This document shows positions 27,095 through 36,639 of a stretch of 64,000 nucleotides of DNA, piece by piece. The notes under the pieces are model-generated. The model had not been told where the DNA came from, did no database searches, and saw nothing but the letters and a program-made list of their open reading frames with translations. Both the position numbers and the translations under genes were made by a program. Each line of letters begins with the position of its first letter. The first letter of the stretch is position 1. This DNA is from Seongchinamella unica (GTDB taxonomy: Bacteria > Pseudomonadota > Gammaproteobacteria > Pseudomonadales > Halieaceae): assembly GCF_004354085.1 (NCBI RefSeq), contig NZ_SMSE01000001.1, positions 1,417,724 to 1,481,723 on the forward strand. Reading direction: 5' to 3'.

Positions 27095-27797
27095 TTTCAG
27101 CCACTTTCCACTGGCGGCCGGCGACGTGGTGCTGGACCTCGGCTGCGGCGAGGGTCGCCACGTGATTTCCGCCTATGTGGCAGCGCAGGTACATTCCATC
27201 GGTGTGGACCTGTGCCTGGACGACCTCAGAACAACGCGGGAAAAGTTCCAGGATTTTGCTGAGCCCGAAAACGACAACAAGTCATTTGGCCTCTCCTCGG
27301 CCAATGCGCTGGCCCTGCCCTTCGCCGACAATACCTTTGACAAGGTGATCTGTAGCGAAGTGCTGGAGCACATTCCCGACTACCAGGGGGCGTTGAAAGA
27401 AGTCGAGCGCGTGCTCAAGCCCGGTGGCCTGTTTTGCGCCAGTGTGCCCAGGCGTTGGCCGGAAAAAATCTGCTGGGCCCTGAGCGAGGAGTATCACAAT
27501 ACCCCCGGAGGCCATATTCGTATTTTCCGCAGCGGTGAACTGCGCCGGGATATCGAGCAACTGGGGTTCGCGCGTTATCACCGCCACTGGGCCCACGCCC
27601 TGCACGCACCCTTCTGGTGGCTCAAGTGCCTGTTCTGGGACCAACAGGATGAAAACTGGCTGGTCAGGCAATACCATCGCCTGCTGGTCTGGGACCTGAT
27701 GGAGCAACCGGCCCTGACCCGGGTCAGCGAGAAACTGATGAACCCACTAATGGGTAAGAGCGTGGTCATGTACTTCCGTAAGGAGGCCGCAGCATGA
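27081..27797 (+). CDS. Class I SAM-dependent methyltransferase
   Basis: 238 residues; Methyltransf_11-like core with VVLDLGCGEGRHVISAY (motif I), VDLCLDD (motif II), FDKVICSEVLEHIPDYQGAL (motif IV) and VLKPGGLFCASVPRRWP (post-motif). The C-terminal half contains several Trp-rich segments that may contact a glycan or lipid acceptor (inference). Starts 14 bp inside the glycosyltransferase gene and ends in an ATGA overlap with the next gene. Confidence 0.88.
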   Translation: MQTVDFSHFPLAAGDVVLDLGCGEGRHVISAYVAAQVHSIGVDLCLDDLRTTREKFQDFAEPENDNKSFGLSSANALALPFADNTFDKVICSEVLEHIPDYQGALKEVERVLKPGGLFCASVPRRWPEKICWALSEEYHNTPGGHIRIFRSGELRRDIEQLGFARYHRHWAHALHAPFWWLKCLFWDQQDENWLVRQYHRLLVWDLMEQPALTRVSEKLMNPLMGKSVVMYFRKEAAA

Positions 27798-28864
27798 GCG
27801 GCCTCTACTTAAGCCGGGGCCTGTTCCCCAGTGAGTTCCTGCGCCCCACGGTGCAGTTTATTCTCGATACCCAGCGCGACAGTGGTGAGATACCCTGGTT
27901 TGACGGCGGTTATGCCGATCCCTGGGATCACGTCGAAGCCGCCATGGGCCTGTCCATTGGTGGCGAGTACGATGCCGCCCGCCGGGCCTACGAATGGCTT
28001 TACGGCATGCAACTGGTCGACGGCAGCTGGTGGGCTTCCTACCGCGGCGAAGTGGTAGACAACAGCGAGCGGCGGGAAACCAATTTTGTCGCCTACATTG
28101 CCGCCGGCGTGTGGCACCACTACCTGGTCAGCGAGGATCGCGATTTCCTGCGGGCCATGTGGCCCATGGTGGACAAGGCCATCGGCTTCGTCCTGGCCCT
28201 GCAAACCGAACACGGGGACATTCACTGGTCGGTGGATGGCGAGGGCAAGGCCAAAGAAGATGCCCTGGTGACCGGCTGCAGCTCTATCTACAAGAGCCTG
28301 GAATGCGCCCATAATATTGCCTTCACCCTCGGCGAAGAGCGGCCGCACTGGCTGTCGGCCCGCGATCGTCTCGGCCACGCCCTGCGTCACCGGCCCGAGC
28401 GCTTCGACCGTACCTGGGAGAGCAAGGCCCGCTATTCCATGGACTGGTTCTACCCGGTGCTCACCGGAGTCCTGCCGCAGAAAGAGGCCCGCGCCCGCAT
28501 TGCCGCCCGCTGGGATGAATTCGTCGAAGACGGGCTCGGCTGTCGCTGCGTTTCCGACGAGCCCTGGGTTACCGTCGCCGAGTCCTGCGAACTGGTCATG
28601 GCCCTGCTTGCCGCCGGCGATCACGCCCGCGCCGTTGAAGTATACAGCTGGCTGCACCAGTGGCGCTTGCAGGACGGCTCCTACTGGACGGGCTACCAGA
28701 TGGTCGAGGACCTGCTCTGGCCCGACGAAAAACCGACCTGGACTGCCGGCGCCATTCTGCTGGCGGCCGATGCCCTGACCGAGCACACCGCTGCTTCCAG
28801 GCTGTTTTCTTCGGTGCAGTTGCTGGGTGTTGATTCTGAAGAGCGTATTTCCAAGGCGGATTAG
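27794..28864 (+). CDS. (alpha/alpha)-barrel protein, prenyltransferase/six-hairpin-glycosidase-like
   Basis: 356 residues made of repeating helical hairpins with Trp/Asp-rich turns: PWFDGGYADPWDHVEAAMG, YGMQLVDGSWWASYRGE, ETNFVAYIAAGVWHHY, and near the end LQDGSYWTGYQMVEDLLWPD. This is the alpha-toroid architecture shared by terpenoid cyclases, prenyltransferases and six-hairpin glycosidases. Databases tend to label such proteins prenyltransferase on fold alone. Co-translation with a glycosyltransferase and a methyltransferase (ATGA overlap) points to glycan synthesis or trimming instead. No signal peptide. Function not assignable from sequence. Confidence 0.65.
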   Translation: MSGLYLSRGLFPSEFLRPTVQFILDTQRDSGEIPWFDGGYADPWDHVEAAMGLSIGGEYDAARRAYEWLYGMQLVDGSWWASYRGEVVDNSERRETNFVAYIAAGVWHHYLVSEDRDFLRAMWPMVDKAIGFVLALQTEHGDIHWSVDGEGKAKEDALVTGCSSIYKSLECAHNIAFTLGEERPHWLSARDRLGHALRHRPERFDRTWESKARYSMDWFYPVLTGVLPQKEARARIAARWDEFVEDGLGCRCVSDEPWVTVAESCELVMALLAAGDHARAVEVYSWLHQWRLQDGSYWTGYQMVEDLLWPDEKPTWTAGAILLAADALTEHTAASRLFSSVQLLGVDSEERISKAD

Positions 28865-28954
28865 TCGGGTTTTTGGCTACGCTGCCCGGCGGGGCTGACA
28901 GGCCGTTCCGTTGGAAAGAAACAAACGACCGAACAGGCCACCTGGCAGGAAGTG

Positions 28955-29572
28955 TTAGAGCCGCCGCAAGAACCCTAGCGTATTGACCCGCCCAATATCC
29001 GCAAAGAGGCCAGATGCCTTTGCCATCCGATAAATAGCAAACGGCGCCTGCCCCCCTTCATGGGCATCTTCAAACAGATCGTGAATCGCCAGAATCCCGC
29101 CGCGTTGCAAGTGCGCGGTCCAACAGCGATAGTCGCTCAGCGCCGCTTCAAGACTGTGGCCGCCGTCGATAAACACCATCGCCAGTGGCGTCTGCCAGTG
29201 ACGCGCGGCGGCCGCGGAGCTGGCAACGACCGGAACCACCGTGTCGTTGAGCCCGGCACTGGCGATGTTCCGGCGAAACTCCTTGAAGGTATCCACCTGC
29301 CCCTCGCCGGTGTCGTAGAGCTCAGGGTCGTGAAAGTACTCTCCCTGCTGGTGCTCCTCCGAGCCTCGGTGGTGGTCCAGGGCAAACACGGTGGAGTTGT
29401 GCTGGCGGCAGGCCAGGCCAAGGTAAATAGTGGACTTGCCGCAGTAACTGCCGATTTCCAGAACCGGTCCCCGCGCGCTGCTTTCAAGGGCATATTGATA
29501 CAGGGCCTCAGCCTCGTCGCGGGCGAGAAAGCCTTTCAGCTCGTCGATATTGGCAGGCAGGTCGGGAATCAT
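28955..29572 (-). CDS. Class I SAM methyltransferase (Methyltransf_24 type)
   Basis: 205 residues from ATG 29572. Motif I is VLEIGSYCGKSTIYLG, followed by VFALDHHRGSEEHQQGE; the metal/acid motif MVFIDGGHSLEAALSDY is typical of the Methyltransf_24 group, several members of which modify surface sugars. The frame runs 57 codons upstream but that part is unlike a protein. No clear SD. It is divergent from hldE (112 bp). Confidence 0.82.
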   Translation of the reverse strand: MIPDLPANIDELKGFLARDEAEALYQYALESSARGPVLEIGSYCGKSTIYLGLACRQHNSTVFALDHHRGSEEHQQGEYFHDPELYDTGEGQVDTFKEFRRNIASAGLNDTVVPVVASSAAAARHWQTPLAMVFIDGGHSLEAALSDYRCWTAHLQRGGILAIHDLFEDAHEGGQAPFAIYRMAKASGLFADIGRVNTLGFLRRL

Positions 29573-29684
29573 GGATACAATGCATTGACAGTTGGCCGGG
29601 AAAAGTAGCGGTTTTGGCCGGCGGAGGCAAGCGGCCTCCGTGTTATGATGGCGGCCGCTGGCCGCGTGAAAAGGACAGGAATCA

Positions 29685-31121
29685 ATGAAACTGGATATGC
29701 CCCGATTCGACCAGGCACAGGTGCTGGTGCTGGGGGACATCATGCTCGACCGTTACTGGGAAGGGGCGACCTCCCGTATCTCACCTGAGGCACCGGTGCC
29801 GGTGGTCAGGGTGGAGCAAATCAATGACCGGCCCGGTGGTGCCGCCAACGTGGCGCTGAACATTGCCGCTCTCGGAGCGGGCGCCCAGCTCGGCGGCTAC
29901 ACCGGTGACGACGAAATGGCTGATTCGCTGCAGGACATGCTGGCCGCCGCCGGTGTTCATTGCGGCTTCACCCGGGTGGCCGGTCACCCCACGATCACCA
30001 AATTGCGCGTGTTGAGCCGGCACCAGCAATTGATCCGACTGGATTTCGAGGAAGCAGACCTTTCCCGTGCGGGGGCACCCCTGGAAGATTCCCTGCCCGC
30101 GCTGCTGCCCCACTGTGGCGCGCTGGTACTGTCAGACTATGCCAAGGGAGCACTGGACGATCCGGCGCCCTTGATCGCCGCCGCCCGCGAGGCGGGCCTG
30201 CCGGTGCTGGTGGACCCCAAGGGCACCGACTTTGCCCGCTACCGCGGCGCAACCCTGTTGACCCCCAACCTGCATGAGTTCGAGGCGGTTGCGGGGCAAT
30301 GTGACAGCGAGAGCGAACTGGTGCAGCGCGGCGAAAAACTGATGAACGAACTGCAACTGGATGCCCTGCTGGTCACCCGGGGCGAGCAGGGTATGACCCT
30401 GTTGCGTCCGGGCGAGGAGGAACTGCACCTGCCGGCGCGAGCGCGGGAGGTATACGACGTCACCGGCGCCGGTGACACGGTGATCGCGGTACTGGCCAGC
30501 GCTGTGGCCGCCGGAGCGGGACTGCCCCAGGCGGTGGCGTTGGCCAATATTGCCGCCAGTATCGTGGTCGGCAAGATCGGTACAGCGACAGTCAGTGGTC
30601 CGGAACTGCGCCGGGCGGTGCAGCAGGATGCTGGCTCCGAGCGGGGGGCAATGACGCTTGAGCAACTGCAGATAGCGGTGGCTGATGCCCGCAGCCACGG
30701 CGAGAAAGTGGTGTTCACCAACGGCTGCTTCGACATTATCCACGCGGGCCATGTCACTTACCTGGATGAGGCACGACGGCAGGGCGACCGGTTGATTGTG
30801 GGGGTTAACTCCGACGAATCCGTGCGCCGACTCAAGGGCAAGGGACGGCCGATCAATCCCGAGGAACGGCGCATGGCGGTGCTGGCGGGTCTGGAAGCGG
30901 TTGACTGGGTGGTCAGCTTTGCCGACGACACACCCAGGACCCTGCTGGAGGCCCTCAAGCCGGATGTCCTGGTGAAAGGCGGCGACTACGCCGGCAAGGA
31001 AGAGGTGGTTGGCTGGGAGATTGTCGAAGGCTACGGCGGCGAGGTGAAAGTGCTGAGTGTGGTGGACGACCTCTCCACCACCGCTATCGTCACCCGGATT
31101 CAGCAGGAAAAAGACCGCTAG
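29685..31121 (+). CDS. hldE: Bifunctional heptose-7-P kinase / heptose-1-P adenylyltransferase
   Basis: Makes ADP-D-glycero-D-manno-heptose for waaC and waaF; 478 residues. Domain 1 (about 1-320) is a ribokinase fold with [25 protein letters not shown] and the catalytic VTGAGDTV around residues 259-266. Domain 2 (about 335-478) is a nucleotidyltransferase with [17 protein letters not shown], HxGH at 353-356, and the C-terminal [12 protein letters not shown]. The SD AAAGGA lies about 10 nt before the ATG. Both activities look intact. Confidence 0.97.
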   Translation: MKLDMPRFDQAQVLVLGDIMLDRYWEGATSRISPEAPVPVVRVEQINDRPGGAANVALNIAALGAGAQLGGYTGDDEMADSLQDMLAAAGVHCGFTRVAGHPTITKLRVLSRHQQLIRLDFEEADLSRAGAPLEDSLPALLPHCGALVLSDYAKGALDDPAPLIAAAREAGLPVLVDPKGTDFARYRGATLLTPNLHEFEAVAGQCDSESELVQRGEKLMNELQLDALLVTRGEQGMTLLRPGEEELHLPARAREVYDVTGAGDTVIAVLASAVAAGAGLPQAVALANIAASIVVGKIGTATVSGPELRRAVQQDAGSERGAMTLEQLQIAVADARSHGEKVVFTNGCFDIIHAGHVTYLDEARRQGDRLIVGVNSDESVRRLKGKGRPINPEERRMAVLAGLEAVDWVVSFADDTPRTLLEALKPDVLVKGGDYAGKEEVVGWEIVEGYGGEVKVLSVVDDLSTTAIVTRIQQEKDR

Positions 31122-31128
31122 ACGGCGT

Positions 31129-31917
31129 TCAACGGGCCAGGGTTCTGCGCACGGCTTCCACGTTACCGGCGAGGTGGGCCGGGTTTATGGTGCCGACAAT
31201 GGCGGCGCTGGTGCCCGGATGGGAAAATACCAGGTCCATGGAAGCCTGCACGGGATCGGGGTATTCCCGCGCCAGATGGCCACTGGCCAGCGCCTTCTTG
31301 ATCACCGCCCCCACACCCAGCTGCGCGCAGCTGTCCAGCACGGCCGCTTCCTCGCGCTGGGCGAGGTTGTAGGTCAGCATTACCACATCCGATTGCCGCG
31401 CCGCGGCCTGCCCGCCGGCCACCGTCTTGGTGGACATGCCGAAGGCGCGAATCAGGCCTGCAGATTTCATCTCGGCCAGCGCCTGCAGGGTGCCCAGTTG
31501 TTCGATGATGTGCAGGTCGTTGCCGTCGGAGTGCACCAACACCAGGTCGATCACCTCCGTGCGTAAGCGTTGCAGCGAGCGCTGCACACTGGACCGTGTG
31601 TGTTCGGGGCTGAAATCGAAGCGTGACACACCGTTTTCAAAATCTTCTCCCACCTTGGAACAGATGACCCACTCTGAGCGCTGGCCCAGCAGCAACTGGC
31701 CCAGCCTCTCCTCGCTATTACCGTAGGCCGGGGCGGTGTCGATGAGATTAATGCCCAGCTCCCGGGCAAGGGCCAGCAGATTCATCGCGGCCCGGTCATC
31801 GGGGATGGTGAAGCCCTGGGGATATTTAACCCCTTCATCCCGGCCCAGTTTCACGGTACCCAGCCCCAGCGCACTGACCTCGATACCGGTTTTTCCCAGT
31901 GGCCGCAGCCAGTTCAT
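31129..31917 (-). CDS. Aldo/keto reductase
   Basis: 262 residues, shorter than the usual 300-350. TIM-barrel start LGKTGIEVSALGLGTVKLG; catalytic region IDTAPAYGNSEERLGQLL with Asp and Tyr; VLVHSDGNDLHIIEQL in place of the usual catalytic-His strand; and NADPH-binding loops near the end (FSHPGTSAAIVGTINPAHL). Its start overlaps the FAD-oxidoreductase stop by 4 bp (ATGA). A similar pair lies near hldE and waaA in Pseudomonas as far as I recall. The substrate is unknown. Confidence 0.85.
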   Translation of the reverse strand: MNWLRPLGKTGIEVSALGLGTVKLGRDEGVKYPQGFTIPDDRAAMNLLALARELGINLIDTAPAYGNSEERLGQLLLGQRSEWVICSKVGEDFENGVSRFDFSPEHTRSSVQRSLQRLRTEVIDLVLVHSDGNDLHIIEQLGTLQALAEMKSAGLIRAFGMSTKTVAGGQAAARQSDVVMLTYNLAQREEAAVLDSCAQLGVGAVIKKALASGHLAREYPDPVQASMDLVFSHPGTSAAIVGTINPAHLAGNVEAVRRTLAR

Positions 31918-33110
31918 GAGAACAGGGTGTCCCAGTAGGGGGCGGCGATGCCCGGCCTGCCCAGGCTCTCCAGCGGGCCGAGGTCGCTGGCGCTAGCCGC
32001 AGTGATGCCGCGTCGCGACAATGCCTCGTCGATTTCATTGGCGAGGTTGGGACTCAGGCTCAATTTGGTGGGCCAGGCCACCAGGGCATTGTCAACGCTG
32101 TCGACCGCGCCGACGAAGGCGCTGTCCGGCCTCAGCAGCGCCGATTGCCGTGGCTCGCCACGGTCCAGCCGCACGGTGCGCCACTGGCGCTGGCCGAAAT
32201 CTATCCACGGCAGCAGCTCGTCAATTTCTGACCTGGCCTTGGCGATGAGCTCTTCCGGCTCCGCATCGGCGCCTTCAGTGGCCAGGTCGCCACCCAGGTA
32301 CCAGACCGGTTCACCGGCACTGGTGCGATGGCTGGATATGGTCAACCGCGGTGTGGCACTGCCGCCGGTGCAATGGGCATAAAACGGGGCCTGGTACTCG
32401 TGTTTCATGAACACCTGCTGCAGGGGCCGCCTTTGCATTGCCGGTTCGCTGCCGCCGAGTGCCGAAACCAGGGCCTCGTTGCCGGTACCGGCGGTAAGAA
32501 TGATCTGCTGCGCCTGTAACTCCCAGCCATCGCCCCTGATCATGGCCCGCCTGTCCCGAGCCTCCAGCGAGGCGCGGTTCCAGTCGATTTTGAAGATCGC
32601 CTCGGCCTGTTGCCTGGCAAGGGTGGCGACCAGTGACGGTACATCCAGCACCAGGTCTATCAGCCGGTAAGCCTGACCCTTGAATTGTGGCGAGCTGAGG
32701 GGCGCCGGGTAATCTGACCGCCGCAGTTTTTCGACCCGGCCGCGCAACATCTTGCTGGCGAAAAATGAACTGACCCTGGAGGTGAGTCCGGTGTGTGACC
32801 AGAGGTAAAAATCCTCGCTCAAGACATTGCACTCGCGCAGGTCGACCTTACCCGCGCCTTTCAGGCAGCTGCGCCAGATGGCCGGCATGGCAGAAATCGC
32901 TTCCGAGCTGCCACTCCAGGCGCCGGAAAGAGCGTACTTGATACCGCCGTGAATCATCCCCTGGGAACCTATGGTCTGGTAGCTGCCAAGGGCATCCTGC
33001 TCGAACAGGACCGCGTTGATACCGCGATTGCGCAACTGGTTCAGGGTCCACAGCCCGGCGATGCCGCCGCCGATGATAGCGATGTCTACCTGTATAACGG
33101 GGGACCCCAT
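31914..33110 (-). CDS. FAD-dependent oxidoreductase (DAO family)
   Basis: 398 residues. The dinucleotide-binding motif VDIAIIGGGIAGLWTLNQL opens the protein and FEQDALGSYQTIGSQGMIHGG follows, the pattern of D-amino-acid-oxidase/glycerol-3-phosphate-dehydrogenase-like flavoproteins. A C-terminal FAD contact is not obvious. ATG at 33110; a TATAAT lies about 30 bp upstream on the same strand (33140-33145). Co-transcribed with the overlapping aldo/keto reductase, so the two may act on the same metabolite (inference). Confidence 0.8.
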   Translation of the reverse strand: MGSPVIQVDIAIIGGGIAGLWTLNQLRNRGINAVLFEQDALGSYQTIGSQGMIHGGIKYALSGAWSGSSEAISAMPAIWRSCLKGAGKVDLRECNVLSEDFYLWSHTGLTSRVSSFFASKMLRGRVEKLRRSDYPAPLSSPQFKGQAYRLIDLVLDVPSLVATLARQQAEAIFKIDWNRASLEARDRRAMIRGDGWELQAQQIILTAGTGNEALVSALGGSEPAMQRRPLQQVFMKHEYQAPFYAHCTGGSATPRLTISSHRTSAGEPVWYLGGDLATEGADAEPEELIAKARSEIDELLPWIDFGQRQWRTVRLDRGEPRQSALLRPDSAFVGAVDSVDNALVAWPTKLSLSPNLANEIDEALSRRGITAASASDLGPLESLGRPGIAAPYWDTLFS

Positions 33111-33261
33111 GGGGCACTCCAGCTCGGATTGAAAGCCCGATTATAGCCTGTGTGAAAATCAGCTGAGCCTTTCTTGCAGGAATTATTTCCCGCGATGGCC
33201 GCTGGGCGCGCGGGAACCCGCGCTGTTATGCTTTGGTCCAGGTTTCATCGCGGAGAGTTAC

Positions 33262-34533
33262 ATGCGCCTCCTGTACAGCGCCCTGTTTTACCTGCTGCTG
33301 CCTGCGATCCTGCTGCGCATGCTGTGGCGTTCGCGCCGGGCGCCGGCCTATCGCCAGCGCCTGGCGGAGCGGTTCGGGTTTTTCAGCTGTCCTGTCGAGG
33401 TCACTCGGGACCCGGTGATCTGGATTCACGCGGTCTCCGTCGGAGAGACCCTGGCGGCAGCGCCGCTGGTCGAGGATTTACTGCGCGAGTATCCCGGCTA
33501 TCAACTGGTCGTGACCACCACCACACCGACCGGCTCCGAACGGGTCCGGGCACTGTTCGGTGAGCGCGTGTTTCACGTCTATTCACCCTGGGATATGCCG
33601 GGTGCGGTGCAGCGTTTCGTCAGCCGCATTCGTCCGCAGCTACTGGTCATCATGGAGACCGAGCTGTGGCCCAACCTGTTGCACTACACTCACCGTAGCG
33701 GTTGCAGGATCATGCTGGCCAATGCCCGCCTTTCTTCGCGCTCTGCGCGTGGCTACGGTCGGGTGGCGGGTCTTGCCCGACGAATGCTCTCCCAGCTGGA
33801 TGCCGTGGCCTGCCAATCGGAGCCCGATGGCCAGCGCCTGATTGCCCTGGGCCTGCCGGTGGAACGGTTGGAAGTGACCGGCAGCATCAAGTTTGATATC
33901 GACCTGGACCCTCAGCTGAGACAGCAGGCGGCTGAGCTGAAAGCAGCCCTGGGCCGACCCGTACTGTTGGGTTCCAGCACCCACGAGAGTGAGGAGGCGC
34001 TGATCCTCGATGCTTTTGAGCTGCTGCGCAGGGATATTCCCGATCTGCTGTGCCTGCTGGTGCCGCGGCACCCGGAGCGTTTCGGGTCGGTGTTCCAGCT
34101 GTGTAAAAGTCGGGGTTTTAACACCGCACGCCGTTCCGCCGGTGAGCTCGCCAGCGCCGGGCACGAGGTCCTGCTGGGGGACACCATGGGAGAACTGCGA
34201 CTGCTGTCGGGGGTGGCCTCGGTGTGCGTGATCGGGGGCAGCTTTATCGAGCACGGCGGCCAGAATGTACTGGAGGCCGCTGCCTGGGGCGTGCCGGTGG
34301 TGAGCGGGCCGCACATGTTCAATTTCGCTGAAATCACCAGCCTGCTGGTTGCTGCCGGGGGCATGCAGCAAGTCGCTGCCGCTGATGAACTGTCCGCTGT
34401 CCTGCTGGAGCTGCTTTCAGATGACACCCGTCGGGAGGCCATGGGGCGGGCGGCTGCCGGGGTTGTGGCCGCGAATCGCGGCGCCAGAGCGAGGCTACTG
34501 GCAATGATCGAGGAGCAGCTGGCCGGCACCTGA
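33262..34533 (+). CDS. waaA: Kdo transferase (3-deoxy-D-manno-octulosonic acid transferase)
   Basis: Adds Kdo to lipid IVA at the inner membrane; 423 residues. An N-terminal membrane anchor LLYSALFYLLLPAILLRML is followed by the basic patch RLAERFGFF, and IHAVSVGETLAAAPLVEDL with the catalytic Glu at residue 62. The CMP-Kdo-binding C-terminal domain has GGSFIEHGGQNVLEAAAWG and SGPHMFNFAEI. The SD GGAGAG precedes the ATG. It is the last core-LPS gene of the island. Confidence 0.96.
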   Translation: MRLLYSALFYLLLPAILLRMLWRSRRAPAYRQRLAERFGFFSCPVEVTRDPVIWIHAVSVGETLAAAPLVEDLLREYPGYQLVVTTTTPTGSERVRALFGERVFHVYSPWDMPGAVQRFVSRIRPQLLVIMETELWPNLLHYTHRSGCRIMLANARLSSRSARGYGRVAGLARRMLSQLDAVACQSEPDGQRLIALGLPVERLEVTGSIKFDIDLDPQLRQQAAELKAALGRPVLLGSSTHESEEALILDAFELLRRDIPDLLCLLVPRHPERFGSVFQLCKSRGFNTARRSAGELASAGHEVLLGDTMGELRLLSGVASVCVIGGSFIEHGGQNVLEAAAWGVPVVSGPHMFNFAEITSLLVAAGGMQQVAAADELSAVLLELLSDDTRREAMGRAAAGVVAANRGARARLLAMIEEQLAGT

Positions 34534-34552
34534 ACAGGTGCCGGCGAGGATA

Positions 34553-35965
34553 TCATTCGCTGCCGGTGGCGGCGGCGGGCGGGGGAGTGACCATAAAGGA
34601 GTCGAGGTTCATGACATCCTCCGGGCTCAGCAGGCCGGCCTGTTCCTTCAACCGGAGCAGATTGATGATGTAGTCGTAGCGGCTGTTGGCATAATCCCGT
34701 TCTGCGGAATAGAGGGTGTTCTGGGAGTTGAGTACGTCCACCACGTTCCGGGTGCCCACCTCATAGCCGGCCTGGGTCGCGTCCAAAGCGCTCCTGGAGG
34801 AGACAATGCTCTGCTTGCGGGCTTTTACCCGTGACACGTCACTGAGCACGGTCATGTGCAGAGAGCGGGTGGCGGTGACGGTATTGCGACTGAGATTGAT
34901 GCGATTTTCCCGGGCGGCGTTGAATTCCTGTGCAGACCTGCGCCGATTGGCGCTGACGGCTCCGCCCGAGTACAGTGGCACATCTACCCGCACTTCCCAG
35001 TAGTCGCCGTCGGTGGCGTTGAAGGGAGAGGTGTTGAATCCGGTTTCCGGCTCGATATCGCGGCTGCCGTCGGTTTCGGTATCGGAGTAACGGTAATTAC
35101 CGCTGACCTTGAAGGCGTGTTCCAGGGCGTTGGCCTTGGCCTGCTTGCGCGCCGCCTCTTCCCGGTACTCGGCAGCTTTCAGCAAAAAGTTGTTGCCGAG
35201 GGCAAATTCAACCCAGGATGCGCGGTCCGCGGGTTCCGGGGCCGTGATATCGAACTCTTCCTTGAGGATATCCAGCTTCTCGTGCTTCTGTCCGGTGAGC
35301 ACAGACAATTGTTCCAGCGCTACGGCGACGTTGTTTTCGTCGACGATACGGTTGACCTGGGACAGGTCGTAGGCTGCCTGCGCCTCATAGACATCGGTAA
35401 TCGCGATCAGGCCAACCTCGAAGCGCTGCTGGGTTTGCTCCAGCTGGCGTTCGAAGGCCCGCTCCTGCGCCTTGGAGGCTTCCAGATTGTCCCGGGCCCG
35501 CAGCACGGCCAGATAAGCCTCTACCACCCGGACGATCAGGTTCTGTTGATTTCCGGCGAAGGTTGCTTCGGCCTCCCTGGTCAGTTCCTTGCCGGACTGG
35601 AAGCTGAACCAGGCGGGAAGATCAAACAGTGCCTGGCTGAGCGAGACCGTAAAGCCCTCGCTTATGGTATCGATGTTGGTTGTTGTGCTGATCCTGCCAA
35701 TTCCGCCCGCTTCCAGGTCCAGGCTTTCGCCATCGGTTTCGGTATCTGTCCCCGAGCGGGTGTAGTTGGCCCCAATCTGGGGGAGCAGGGCCGACAGCCC
35801 GAGGTTCTCCTGTTCACGATTGGCGAGGTAGGTGGCCTCTTCTGCCTTCAGCTGGGCATCGTTCTCCAGCGCCAATTCATAGATGTCGAGCAGGGAGTCT
35901 GCACTTGCGCTCAACGTTACCAGTGAGAGTGCCAACGCATTAAGCGTGACTCCAATCCTTCTCAT
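34553..35965 (-). CDS. tolC: TolC-family outer-membrane efflux protein
   Basis: 470 residues from ATG 35965, chosen because AGAGGA lies 8 nt upstream and the first residues form a signal peptide (hydrophobic LNALALSLVTLSASA, cleaved before DSLLDIY). Two repeated halves of outer-membrane strands and long coiled-coil helices are visible, for example DNLEASKAQERAFERQLEQ and RDYANSRYDYIINLLRL. Trimeric exit duct for type I secretion and RND pumps; no pump genes are adjacent. Divergent from DUF1249 and linked to cpdA and parE as in many gammaproteobacteria. Confidence 0.93.
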   Translation of the reverse strand: MRRIGVTLNALALSLVTLSASADSLLDIYELALENDAQLKAEEATYLANREQENLGLSALLPQIGANYTRSGTDTETDGESLDLEAGGIGRISTTTNIDTISEGFTVSLSQALFDLPAWFSFQSGKELTREAEATFAGNQQNLIVRVVEAYLAVLRARDNLEASKAQERAFERQLEQTQQRFEVGLIAITDVYEAQAAYDLSQVNRIVDENNVAVALEQLSVLTGQKHEKLDILKEEFDITAPEPADRASWVEFALGNNFLLKAAEYREEAARKQAKANALEHAFKVSGNYRYSDTETDGSRDIEPETGFNTSPFNATDGDYWEVRVDVPLYSGGAVSANRRRSAQEFNAARENRINLSRNTVTATRSLHMTVLSDVSRVKARKQSIVSSRSALDATQAGYEVGTRNVVDVLNSQNTLYSAERDYANSRYDYIINLLRLKEQAGLLSPEDVMNLDSFMVTPPPAAATGSE

Positions 35966-36153
35966 GTGTGTTCCTCTGTAATGGGGGGCCGCGGTGATCT
36001 GCGCCCTGATTCTAGCAGCCTGTGGTCGGTCTTGCATTGTGTGAACTGCAACTCAAAATTGGCCATAGTCTCCGCTATCATAAGTGTTACACTCAAAACT
36101 CGTCCATGTCACAGGACACGGATTTGTCGCATTTCATCGGATCCAGGCGCATC

Positions 36154-36160
36154 AGGAGGT
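36154..36160 (+). promoter_or_regulatory. Strong ribosome-binding site fixing the DUF1249 start
   Basis: AGGAGGT, a full anti-SD match, 9 nt upstream of GTG 36170. It shows the gene starts there and not at the much earlier GTG near 35966, which would give 68 non-homologous residues. Confidence 0.8.
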
Positions 36161-36169
36161 AAGTCGCAC

Positions 36170-36613
36170 GTGTTGCAGGCCGGTAACAGGCAGTTCAAGC
36201 TTGATCTCGCAGAGCTTCACGCAATTTGCGAGGCCAATTACGCGCGCCTGTTGCGACTTTTCCCGGACTATGAAACCAGTAACTACCGGGAGTTTCAGCT
36301 GGGGCCGGCCCGGGTCCGGCTGGAAGTACTGGAGCGCTGCCGCTATACCACCATCTTCCGACTGACACAGCAGCACGCCGAGGCGCGCTGGCTGGGTGGC
36401 CTGCGGGTGGAAGTGCGCGCTTATCACGACGCAGGCATGCTCGAGGTAGGCAGCTTCCAGTCTCACCGCCGCATCCAGCCGCGCTACAGCTACCCCAACG
36501 ATAAAATGCACCAGCAGGATGAAAAGTCCCAGCAAAACCGGTTCCTGGCGGACTGGCTGGAACACAGTCTGGCTAACGGTCACAGCAGTCACCCGGTATC
36601 GGTCGGGACCTGA
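36170..36613 (+). CDS. DUF1249 (YqiB-family) protein
   Basis: 147 residues, matching the family length. Recognisable segments: LAELHAICEANYARLLRLFP, followed by a basic/aromatic core (LEVLERCRYTTIFRLTQQ), and the tail MHQQDEKSQQNRFLADWLEH. Cytoplasmic, function unknown; it is conserved between nudF and cpdA in E. coli and Pseudomonas. Here nudF is missing and tolC lies directly upstream, divergent. The stop codon lies in the loop of a terminator-like hairpin. Confidence 0.9.
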   Translation: MLQAGNRQFKLDLAELHAICEANYARLLRLFPDYETSNYREFQLGPARVRLEVLERCRYTTIFRLTQQHAEARWLGGLRVEVRAYHDAGMLEVGSFQSHRRIQPRYSYPNDKMHQQDEKSQQNRFLADWLEHSLANGHSSHPVSVGT

Positions 36614-36634
36614 GCGGTTCCGACCGCATTTTTT
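36601..36634 (+). terminator. Terminator-like hairpin between DUF1249 and cpdA
   Basis: GGTCGGGACC (36601-36610), loop TGAGC (36611-36615, containing the DUF1249 stop), GGTTCCGACC (36616-36625; one G-T pair), then GCA and six T (36629-36634). A 10-bp stem with a T-run is a standard rho-independent terminator. It ends only 5 nt before the cpdA ATG and leaves no room for a separate SD. Confidence 0.75.
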
Positions 36635-36639
36635 ACAGC

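Noticed and set aside
27809-28786. A 325-codon frame antisense to the alpha-barrel gene
   Set aside because: The sense frame joins the operon by an ATGA overlap and has repeated WD/GG hairpins; the antisense lacks any family resemblance.
35966-36169. Remnant of nudF upstream of DUF1249
   Set aside because: No Nudix box or similar sequence in any frame of this spacer.
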